Of a stretch of DNA of 64,000 nt, positions 48,501 through 61,479 are shown piece by piece. Numbering within the stretch: position 1 is the first letter of the stretch; every line of letters starts with the position of its first letter. The notes under the pieces are model-generated. The model was not told the origin of the DNA. It did no database searches and saw nothing but the letters and a program-made list of their open reading frames with translations. The DNA is from Meloidogyne chitwoodi (taxonomy: Eukaryota; Nematoda; Chromadorea; Rhabditida; Meloidogynidae): NCBI GenBank assembly GCA_015183035.1, contig JACZZP010000006.1:248001-312000 (forward strand). Direction: 5' to 3'. A program made the translations under genes and the position numbers.

Positions 48501-49265
48501 TTAATTTAATTATACAACAATTACTTGGTTTAATTTAAAATTTATAACTCAACAGAAAATAGATCCTTTTAGGAGTTTTATATATCAATTGATAGAGAAT
48601 TAAATTTGCTTCAAAATACATTATCAACAAAATTTTTTTTAACAAATTATCAAAATGTTAGAGTCAAAAAACTTTCAAAAATTGCGAAAAAATTTAATTT
48701 TTTGACCATAACTTTTTTGATTATTCTCATAAAATTTTGTTTTGACACTCATTTTGTAGAAAATTTTATTCTCTATCGAAAGGTATCAAAACAAAAAAGA
48801 TTTGTTTATGCATTCGTGAGTTATAGAGTCTAGACTCATGTGTGTCTTAATGCAAGTGTGATTTAAAAATTGAACAAATTTTTAAAAAAAAATAATTTTT
48901 TTTTAATCTTTTTAATTAAAAGGACACTTAAAAAATTAAAAAAAAATTTTTTTTCAGCAGAAAAAATTCAAGGAAGTGTAGACGCAAGAGGAGACAAAAC
49001 AAATGTTTATAGTATTAGCCAACTTACAAATTCAAATGGGGCACAATCTTTATTTAATAATCAAAAATCAGATGTACAAAGTAAAGGGGTAGGACAAGCA
49101 TCATCTTCTAATAATGCAATATTAAAAAGAAAAAAAAGAGAAGAAGAAGAAAATTTAAAAAAAAATTTTGAAGAAAGTCGTAAAATTCGGTCAGCAGAAG
49201 AAAATGTTTATTTACGTCAATTACTTGAAAATAATGGAAATGAAAAAATTGTTGAATATTTGTAA
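45588..49265 (+). CDS. Secreted Gly/Asn/Ser-rich protein built of phase-1 exons
   Basis: The first exon encodes a signal sequence (MNSFCYLFFPKILFSN, then a long hydrophobic run LLILFLFVFLILVQG) followed by a dibasic EKRQ. About twelve further exons join in frame, each short and rich in Gly, Asn, Ser and Ala: SSSGGANANGNNT, NGVVGANG, AGQNNANNFGNANAIGANSM, SQSGAASGSATGKGNSQV, RAGATGNNYTSVDVSVGQV, ANAIMSGVNDKSGGNVYSH, GGSRLVGAESLTNSGSKS, NILLNGSGASNGGIWGN, NQNGEASSYVGANSGYPQ, GKVTGQTSSVNGDTFMGL. The last exon differs, with KRKKREEEENLKKNFEESRK and a C-terminus at 49265. From the third exon to the last, introns split codons after the first base (phase 1). It may be a matrix, eggshell or gland secretion; no known domain is present. 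Several introns hold simple-sequence arrays. Confidence 0.8.
46368..46565. repeat. ACAAAACACAAAAAATAC tandem array, intron of Gly/Asn-rich gene
   Basis: About 200 bases of AAAATACAAAACACA-type units, some with AAGA inserted (ACACAAGAATAC). It produces long but false frames on the minus strand in all three phases. A related but less regular array lies in a later intron (47150-47275). Confidence 0.9.
47946..48232. repeat. TTAATTATTTTTTTTT tandem array, intron of Gly/Asn-rich gene
   Basis: About 18 copies of a roughly 15-16-base unit TAATTATTTTTTTT fill most of an intron. Confidence 0.92.
48542..48826. repeat. Foldback element with TTATAACTCA ends (copy 2)
   Basis: About 285 bases from TTATAACTCA to GTGAGTTATAG, with AGAGAATTAAATTTGCTT at position 53 as in the copy at 13696-13979. 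It lies in the last intron of the Gly/Asn-rich gene. Confidence 0.72.
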
Positions 49266-49588
49266 ATATATTACTTAAATGTATTTGATTTTTTTTGTAT
49301 TTTTAAAAAATAATTAAACATAAAATTTAGTCAGAAAAAGTAAAGGGGGGAGTGTTTGTTTATTTCTCTAATTAAATTTTTTTTTAATTATGGGGTAAAT
49401 TGTCCAATAAAAAATAAATATATATTTAAAAAATTTATAATTTTAGTTTTTATATTTATAATTTTATTTGGCTTAATTAATTACCTAATTTAATAAAAAA
49501 AATTTTAAAATTTACTAATTTTAAAAAGTTTGCGCCGAAACGACCCCAGCTTTTATTATTTAAAAAATTAAAAATTTAAAAAAATCTC
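49266..49588. other. Convergent spacer
   Basis: 3' ends of the Gly/Asn-rich gene and the SRSX-like receptor gene. It holds one isolated GCGCCGAAACGACC word (about 49531), matching the end of the TTTCGGCGC foldback family; no partner end was found within the spacer. Confidence 0.6.
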
Positions 49589-51991
49589 TTAATTAATTCT
49601 AGAACGTGTATTAACATTAGAATGAGTAACAGTAGGAGTATTTTCTGATTTCATTCTAGATTGGGGGACATCAACTGTCCTAACCATCGAAACGATGATT
49701 GGGCGTTGCTGCCCAGGTTTAATATTAAATAAGCAGCCAAGATGTTTAATGAAGGCTGCGCGATATTCTGAGCTATAAATAAATAAATAAATTGAAAATT
49801 AAAAAAAAATTAAAAAATTAAAAAATTAAAAAAAATAATTTTTTTTACCTAAAAGTAACAAGAACAGGTAAATTGCTGCTAAAAGCAACCATATAAAGAC
49901 AAGTTGTGGGAAAACTAACATAATATTCAATTGCAAAAGCATCAAAACTAACATAAGTTAGTATTACTCGCCAAACATTTCCCTAAAAAAAAGAAACTTT
50001 TTTTAATAAAATTACAAATGATAAAAGACATTTCGGCGCAACAAAGGGACGGACATACATATTAAAAATAAATAAATATGAACTTAATTGTGTAAATTTT
50101 GCAGATATTTTAAATACCGTATTATCTATAAATTAAAAAATCTAATTTGGAGTTTTCTTAAGTTATAGAGAAAAATAAAAATTTACCCAAAAATCCGAAA
50201 TTTTCCCAAAAATCACACTTTTTCGTCCATAATTTAAAAACTACTTGATCAAAAATTTTCAAATTTTTATCATAACTAGAAAACAATATTGAGAATATAA
50301 ATACAAAATTTCACATCTCTAGGTTTATTTATATTTATTTTATTTAACTCAAAGTAATTCAACTACGCCGAAAAGTCGCGCCGAAATATTTTACTATACT
50401 TGCCTGTAAGAAGCAAAAGACAGAAATGCCCATAATAAAAGTTAATGATTTTATTAATTTTTTTGAATTTGCCATTTCTTAAAAATTAAAAATGATTATT
50501 TTATATAAATTAATTTTTACGTTGAGAAGATTTTCTGACCAAAATAATTAACCAAATAATTACATAACACACAAATTCGGCGAAAAAAAGTATAAGACCT
50601 TCTTGATAAATAAAGGGGCCTGATTCAGCTGTAACTATGTCTCCGGTAGAACACATAACCATTCTAATATTTTTTAAATTTATCTTTAATTTTTTTAAAA
50701 TAAATTTATTACAATTTTTAGAGTCTAAAGAGCCTTAATTTTAATTATGTCCTTTCTAATAGAGAGAACTGATAATTAAATATATTTATTTAAATAAAAT
50801 AAATTTATTTATTTTTAATAAAATAAATAAATTTATTTAAAAAAATATTTAAATTTTTCAAATTACTTGTCTGAATGTAGCGACGCCCCATAAAAATAAT
50901 AACAATTTAAAATAAAACAACGAATAATACAAAAAGTAAATAAAATGGAAGTAGAAATATAAAAATCACTGTCTTTATACCTTTTTAAAAAATAAAAAAA
51001 TTAAAAAAAATAATTAATTAATTTTTAAAAATTAAAAAAAATTAAATTAATTAAAATAAAAATAATTAAATTAAAAAATAAAAATAATTAAATTAAAAAA
51101 AAATTAAAAAAAATTAACCAAAAAGGAAATAAAACACTCAAAAGTCTATCAATTCCAATACATAATTGCGCACTAGTTGCTAACGCCACGCCAATTAGAG
51201 GTATAAAAGCAAAATAATAACAAGTTGCAAGTTTTATAAAATTTTTTCCGGAAAAGAGAATAATAAACTTGACGCCTGAGAAGAGTTGTAGAGGGGTGAT
51301 AGTGAGTGAATTAAATGCTAATAATATATTACAACGGCCATGGAGAGATCTGTTAATTAATAAAATATTGTAATTGATTAAATTAACAACTTATGATTTA
51401 TAATGTTTCCTTTTTAAATAAACGTCTCATTTTAAGGGAAATATTGAAAAATAAAGACAAGGGACATTCAGACAGTTCAAAGTCGGACAGTTCAAAGTCG
51501 GACAATTCAAACTCAACCAGTTAAAAACTGGACGGTTCAAAACTAACAATTAAACATCTTATATTTAAGGTATTTCTAAGAATTAAAAAGAGGTCAAATT
51601 TCTTCAAAACATTACTTAAGTGCAATGCTATACAAAAAATAAAATGTTTGAGTCTCTTAATTATATAAATGTTTTCAATAAAAATACTAACTTGCTTTTT
51701 TTGGTAATATAAACAAGTGTAATATTTAAACAAAAGCCAAACAAACTTAACAAAAAAAGTCCACCATACATTGCTACCTTTATATTTAATTAATTAAATA
51801 AATTAATAAATTAATTAATTAATTAAAATTAATTAAATAAAATAACCATATTAGGAATAAAACCAGCATTTACCCAATAATTGTAAAACTAGAAATTAAA
51901 AAAAAATAAATTAAAATAAATTAAATTAAAATAAATTAACTGGATTTGTGTTAATTGTAGTTAAATTATTAGCTGAATTACTGTCATTCAT
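49589..51991 (-). CDS. Nematode 7TM chemoreceptor, SRSX-like
   Basis: G-protein coupled receptor of the large nematode chemosensory set. Minus strand: N-terminus with possible glycosylation sites (MNDSNSANNLTTINTN, ATG at 51991), TM1 around VAMYGGLFLLSLFGFCLNI, TM2 LLAFNSLTITPLQLFSGV, TM3 YYFAFIPLIGVALATSAQLC followed by GIDRLLSVLFPF (the D-R equivalent of DRY), TM4 VIFIFLLPFYLLFVLFVV, a Cys-containing loop MVMCSTGDIVTAESGPF, TM5 ILFFAEFVCYVIIWLIILV, TM6 around SFDAFAIEYYVSFPTTCLYM, TM7 AFSSNLPVLVTF, then SSEYRAAFIKHLGC, typical of SRSX tails. The tail ends NTRSRIN at 49589. Assignment to SRSX rather than SRW/SRX is by the TM3 and TM7 ends only. Introns carry a TTTCGGCGC foldback element and a small tandem repeat. 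Confidence 0.75.
50031..50387. repeat. Foldback element with TTTCGGCGC ends, SRSX-like gene intron
   Basis: About 357 bases bounded by TTTCGGCGCA and GCGCCGAAAT, nearly the same length as the copy in ACY1 (10861-11225). A second CGCCGAAA lies just inside the right end. The interior is AT-rich with no coding capacity. Confidence 0.75.
51466..51542. repeat. 16-base tandem repeat GGACAGTTCAAAGTC, SRSX-like gene intron
   Basis: About five copies, from GACAGTTCAAAGTCGGACAG to ACTGGACGGTTCAAAAC, increasingly diverged to the right. Confidence 0.8.
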
Positions 51992-52859
51992 TTTTAAAAA
52001 ATATTATTATTTTTTTAATTAAGAAAAAAATTTATTTAATTAGTTCGTGTCTTAAATACCCTTTTTTTAATTTTTGTATTACTGTACTTTTAGTAAAAAT
52101 ACAAACTTAAGTTTATTAACTTAACACGCAACATTACACTTTAATTAAAAATTTCAACAAAAATGATTTTTTAAATAAAATAAAATTAAATTAATAATAA
52201 TAAAAATTATTGTCATGGAAATTATTAATTAATAATAAAAAAAAATTTTTTTTTAATGTTTAAAATTAATTTAATATTTAAATTTGGTAAATATTAAATT
52301 AATTGGAAGTAATTAATTTATTTGTCCCCATTTTTTATTTAAATCTTTAAGACTTTTTAAATTAAAAGAATTAAGAGGTTTTATATACTTTAAAAAAATA
52401 CTAATAATTAAATAATTAAAAATAATTTTTAAAAGTATCTAGTAATTAAAAGTGTAAAAATAGTTACTACGTAAATACCTAATTTAATACTTTAAATTTT
52501 TATTTTTATATAATTATTAATTTTAAATTTAATTTAATATATTATTAAAATTAATTTAATATTTAAATTAATTTTTATTTGTAAGTAGTAATTTTAATTA
52601 ATTTTTAAACTTTGTTTGGTAATTTTAGACATATTAAATTAATTTAATTACCTTATTATAATTAAATAAAATTATTTTTTTATATAAATTTAATTTTAGA
52701 ATATTAAAAAAATATATACATCTATTTATTTATTTAATTATTTTTAGACTAGAAGTGAATAAAATATTGACTTTTGTATTTTAAGGGTATTTAAATCTAT
52801 TAATAAAGTGAAAAATTGCAAATATTTAAAAAATTATTTAAAAATATAAAAAACACATT
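51992..52859. other. Spacer upstream of the SRSX-like receptor gene
   Basis: Extremely AT-rich, made mostly of TTAATTAA and AAATTAAT words. No gene or ordered repeat can be supported. Confidence 0.6.
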
Positions 52860-56124
<3,265 letters not shown>

Positions 56125-59100
56125 TTTTGCTTAAAAAATTTAAAAATAAATTGATAAAAAATTTAAAATAAATTTGAGTGATAAGAATTTTAAATTTAAT
56201 TAATATTTTTTTATTTTTTAAATAAAATAAATTGTTTCTAAATATTTTAACAAATTAAAAAATGTATTAGAGGTAATAAAATTCAAAAAAAAAATTAAAA
56301 AAATTGGCCAAGTTAATAGCCAAAAAAAGTGGTAAAAAAGAAAGAAATAAATATACTCAATTTGGAAGAAATAATTTGTTTTTTTTATTTAAAAAGAAAA
56401 AAGTAGTAAAAAGGCTTAACTAAAACTAAACACTCTGTCCTCCTTTTCCCCTTATTTTAAATTTTTTGGGAACAAAATATAATAAAATTGTTAAATAAAA
56501 AAAAGGAATAATGATATACGTATAATATTACATAATAAATTGAAAAAATTGATAATAAATATTTTATTTATTTTTTTTTTAATTTATTAAGGTAAAGAAG
56601 AGGTTTATTAGAGTAAAAGTAAATTAATTAAATTAGGAATAAATTTTTGGGAATGAAAAAATAAATAAAATAAATTTTAAGAGATTTTAAATTAAATTAA
56701 ATAAATAAATAAACCCAAAATTATTTTAATTTATTTTAAAAAATAAATTAAAAAGTATAACAAAATATATTAAAATTTAAAAAAAAATAAAAAAATATTC
56801 CCTCCCTCTATTTTAAAAATAAAAATAAATAAAAAATAAACAGACAAAAAATAATAATAATTTTTAAAAAATGAAGAAAAAAAATTATTTTTTGAAAGAT
56901 GAGAAGAGACAAAAGAACAAATGATGTGCTCCCCCCTTCTCTTTTCTTTCCCTTTCTCCTTGCGGTTTTAAAAAATCAGTGTTTATTTATTTATTTTTTT
57001 AATAATTTAAAAAAAATTAATTTTAAAAGGACAAAATAGAATTTTAAAAAATTAAAAAAAAAATTAAAAAAAAATTAAAAAAATTAAAAAAAAATTAATT
57101 TTTTAATTAATAAATTATCATTATTTTTAATATTTTTTATTATTTAAATATTAATTTTAAAAATTTACTTTTTTTATTTAATTATTTTTAGTACTTAATA
57201 AACAACAATTGTACTTAAATTTATTTTTATTTTTTTATTTGCGCTCTTTTGTATTTTTTATTTAATTTTCTCTTCTCTTTTGTATTTTTATTTAGCTATA
57301 ACTTAAGCTTGCTTCTTTGTTTGTTTTTAACTTTTAAATAAAGTGGTTGTTTAATATAAAAATATTTTTAAAAATTAATTAAATAATTAAAAAATAAAAA
57401 TTTTAGAGGAAAAAAATAAAAATTAATTTTATTTTAATTTTTTAATTTTTTTTATTGAATTTATAGTCATAAAAAACGGTGTTCACTTTTTTCACTATAA
57501 AATTGTCAAATTAGTACCTAAGGATATGAAATTTTGCAATTAAATTTGTTAATATGTTTTCTAATAAATCCCAAAATTTCAAATTTTTTGGTTCTATAGA
57601 TCTAAAGTAATTTGGCAAAATGTAAGACCTATTTTTTATAATTTACCCATAAAAACATGTTTTATTTAAATTTGTCTAATTAAGCCTAGAATTATCTGAT
57701 CGGGATGATCTAAACTGTTTTTAAAAGAGCATTTAATATAGTATTCAATCAAATTAAGTATCTCAGTAAAACACGAAATTCTAATTTTTAACGAATTTTT
57801 TTTCATTAAAAAAGTGAATAAATTTAAAAAATAATAATAAATTAATTTTTTTAGTAAAAAAAAAAATTAATTTTTTTATAAATTAAAATATTAAAATGGC
57901 CAAAAAGAATATAAATTTATTTATTTTTCTCAATACATATTTTATTTATTTTTTAGCTTACAATTTTAGTTGTGTCATATCAACAGTGTCCTAGTCAGTC
58001 AGTCTTCTCTCTTCTCCTTTCGATTTTGCTTTTCGATAAAGAGCGCAAACAAAAAGCTTTGTATTATTTATTATTTTAATAAATAAAAGAAAATGAATTG
58101 AATAGTTGGCTAGTTTTTAGTAAAATATAAAAATAAAATAATATTTTTTTTTATTTTAAATTAATTAATTTTTTTTTGGTCAATAAAATTAATTTAAAAT
58201 AAATTAAAATTAATTAATTTAAATTTATTTTATTTATTTTTTATTTATTTTTTATTTATTTTTTATTTTGTGTGTCAATTCTAATTTGTAAAGAAAAAGT
58301 AAAATTTATTTTGGTTAATTTGTTTTTGCTTTTTATCCCAAAATTGTGAAACAAAAGGAAATTAAAAAAGGCAAAAATATTGAAAGAAAATAAAAATTTT
58401 TTTTATTTTAATTAAAAATATAAGACAAAATATTTAATTTTTAAAAAAGTATAATTTAAAAATAAATAAAAAATTTAAATAAAAAAATACCTAGTCAATT
58501 TTATAAAAATTGAAATGTGAGAAAATTTTCAATATTATTGTCAGGAAATTAAAGAAAATGAAAATAAAAAAATTTAAAAAAAAAATAAATGAATAGCAAA
58601 AAATACACGAAAGAAGGAAATTTAAAGAAAAAAAATGAGGAAGAAAAAAAGGTTTTAAAACACCCAAAAATAAATATATAAATGTAATTTGAGAATATAA
58701 CATTAATTTTTTTAGTTGTAATAAATATTGGTGTCAATAGCTAAAAGAATCTTAAGTTTATGTATTTTTAAAATAATTAATATTTCAGAATAAATAAAAA
58801 ATCAGAATTAAAAACAACATAAAATCAGAATTAAAAACAATCATAAAATCAGAATTAAAAACAAACATAAAATCAGAATTAATTTATTAAGTTGTAAATT
58901 AAATAATAAGCCACTAACTTGCATTATTTTTTAAAAATTACTAAACTTTTTTATTTTTTGATATATGTAATTGTTTCTTTTCTTTGTATTAATATCAATA
59001 TATTATATAAATATATTTTTATCTTATTTACAAAATATGTACTTATATTTCAGTATTTTTTTCATTTTTCTTTCTGGTCATTAATCCTGATATAATTATT

Positions 59101-59761
59101 TATTATTATTATTTATTTATGATAATTTCGGTAACAGAAGCAAATCACTCTTAAACTACGTAATAGGCACTTAAAAAACTGGACGAGATAAAGTATAAGA
59201 AATAGATAGATTTCTCTTTTACTTATTTTTTGCTAATTTTTCCCCAATTATTTTTTGTTATTAATTTCATTGTTTTTTTGTTCTTTCTCTATTGTTGTCC
59301 AATCATCTTAATATTTTAAATTTATTATCTTCTTTATTTTTTGTTTGAAAATGTCTGTTGCTAAACTTTAAAAACCAAAAAACACAAAAACTAAACTAAA
59401 AAAATAACGTAAACAAAAAGGAAACAATGGTAATTGTTGTTGTGTGAAATTATTGTACTTGTAAAAATAATACAAAAAGCCTGAAATTGTATATAGTACT
59501 TAAATCCTCCGATTATTCATACAAAAATATATTAAAATATTATTTAGTTTTTATAAAGCAGAATTTGTATTTTTATTCCAACTTGTTTTTGTATTTCAGA
59601 ATTTTTGAAAATCAGAATTTTGTATTTTTATTACAACTTGTTTTTGTATTTCAGAACTTTTGTAGTTTTAAGTTTGTTTTTATAAAATTCAGAATTTACA
59701 ATTCTCTTCAAAATTTAATATTTTTGTAAATATTTTGTAAAAATACAAAAATTTCTTCAAA
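56125..59761. other. 3.6 kb intergenic region, no gene recognised
   Basis: Upstream DNA of two divergent genes. It contains pyrimidine-rich patches, a degenerate foldback-like stretch at about 57470-57800, and at 58794-58882 four copies of AAAATCAGAATTAAAAACAA. Open frames here (58491-58737, 59487-59729) are Phe/Leu-rich, overlap each other or repeats, and have no partner exons. Confidence 0.6.
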
Positions 59762-61371
59762 ATGTTAACTTTGCGATATTATCGTCTATTTCTGTTAATT
59801 TTGCTTCTTTTAAATTTGCAACAACCTGTATTGCTACAATTTGGAAGTTCACAGTTTGGAGGCCCTCCTTTAAATGCCCCTCCTATTAATGCATTTCCAC
59901 CTATTGGAAATAATGGATTTCCCTCAGATTGTTCTTCAATCTGTGGGGGTCCAAACAACAACAATATTGGAAATTCTTTACAACAACAACCTTTGCAACA
60001 ATTTGCTATTATGCCCCCAAATAATCAACAAATTCAACAGAGAGATGAAAGATGTTAGTTTTTTAATAAAAAAATAATCAGTTAAAAAATAGAAATTCTC
60101 GTTTAATTAAAAATTTTGTTTTTAAGGTTGTTGTTGTTGTTGCCCTCCTCCTCCACAGCCTCCTCCGATGATGGCACCTCCACAACAGAGACCTCCATGC
60201 TGTGTTGTTTGTTGTTGTGAACGACAAGTAAAAAAATTAAATTATTTAATAAAATAAAAATTAAATGAGAAATCATTTTTATTTAGGAACCTCCTCCTAT
60301 GCCTCCTCCGATTATTCTCCAACCTTTGCCAGCACCACCACCTCCTCCCCCACAAAGTTGGTTTAATTATTAAAATTAAATAAATTTAATTTTTAAATTT
60401 AGTTTGCTTACTTTGTTGTTGCGAACAAGCTCCCCCTCCACCACCCCCACTTCCACCGCCTCCTCCTCCACAGCCTTGTTGTTGTTGCTGTCCATGTTGC
60501 TGTTGTTGTCCTCCACCTCCTCCTATGCCACCACCTATGCCGCCGCCACCTCAACCTTGTCCTTGCTGTTGTTGTTGCTGTCCACCTGGTAGGGATAAGA
60601 TATAATTTTTTATTTTTTTTTTGTAAAAATAAAAAATAAAGTATATAGTCAACTTTTATTTCCATTTTTCTGTTAAAAAGAATAATAATAAATAAAATTC
60701 AAGTGAGATATTACTATTAATTTATCAATCAGTCAACTCTCGTTATAAGGACACCCCAAAGAGAATCGTCCATGGGTGTCCTTATAACCGGATTTTCGTT
60801 TTTAATAATTTTATTTATTTATTTAGCACCTCCTCCTATGCCACCCCCAATGCCTCCACCACCTCAACCATGTCCTTGCTGTTGTTGCTGTCCTCCTGTA
60901 CAACAACAACCACCAATGATGCCTCCACCAATGCAACAATCCCCATGTTGTTGTCCTTGCTGTTGTTGTTGTACTATTCAGTCACATTCTGGTCAACCAC
61001 CACCTCCATTTGGAGGGGGATTTGGTGGTAAGATAAATAAAATTATTTAAAATTTTATTTATTTAAAATAGTAGGAAATAGTCTTTCAATAAACTGGGAG
61101 TTAATGGTAGCAAATTAAGAAAATTAATTAATTCAAATATTAGTCCGAGAAAAATTTATTAATTTTAATTTATTTAAAAAGACGGGAAAATTAATTAAAA
61201 TTAAATTTAAAAAATTTAATTTAAGGAGGAGGAATGCCACCATTCGGAGGAGGAATGAGACCACAACAACCATCTTGTCCTTGCTGTGGTGGTGGAGGAG
61301 GATTTGGAAAACGAAGGAAGAGATTAGTAGAATATTTAAATAAACAAAATAATTCAACAATTGTTACTTAA
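59762..61371 (+). CDS. Secreted Cys/Pro-rich protein
   Basis: Six or seven exons. Signal peptide: MLTLRYYRLFLLILLLLNLQ. It is followed by a Gly/Pro/Asn region (FGGPPLNAPPINAFPPIGNN, two Cys in SSICGG), then exons of alternating Cys blocks and Pro/Met blocks: DERCCCCCCPPPPQPPP, PPCCVVCCCERQ, PPPMPPPII, PCCCCCPCCCCCPPPPPMPP, PCPCCCCCPP, SPCCCPCCCCC, a Gly-rich stretch, and SCPCCGGGGGFGKRRKRLVE ending NNSTIVT at 61371. Most internal introns are phase 1. Such dense Cys suggests a heavily cross-linked extracellular or structural material (cuticle, eggshell) or metal binding; which of these cannot be told. A dibasic KRRKR near the C-terminus could be a processing site. No known domain was recognised. 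Confidence 0.8.
60744..60791. repeat. GTTATAAGGACACCC hairpin, intron of Cys/Pro-rich gene
   Basis: GTTATAAGGACACCC and GGGTGTCCTTATAAC are perfect inverted arms separated by about 17 bases. A similar word with a mismatch (AAGACATCC / AAGGACACC) lies at 6508-6630 in the intergenic region on the left. Confidence 0.85.
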
Positions 61372-61479
61372 AATAATTTTTTTGACAAATAAAAATTAAA
61401 TTTTATTTAAAAAATATAATTGAAAGACAATTTTAAATTTAATTTAAAATAATTATTTTCCCTATTTTTAAATTAATTA

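Noticed and set aside
58491..58737. Two overlapping minus-strand hydrophobic frames that look like membrane proteins
   Set aside because: Phe/Leu/Tyr-only composition from A/T runs, no conserved residues or partner exons.
60404..60665. Ser/Thr/Leu-rich plus frame and Arg/Trp/Thr-rich minus frame
   Set aside because: Out-of-frame shadows of the Cys/Pro-rich exon, caused by its CCT/TGT repeats.
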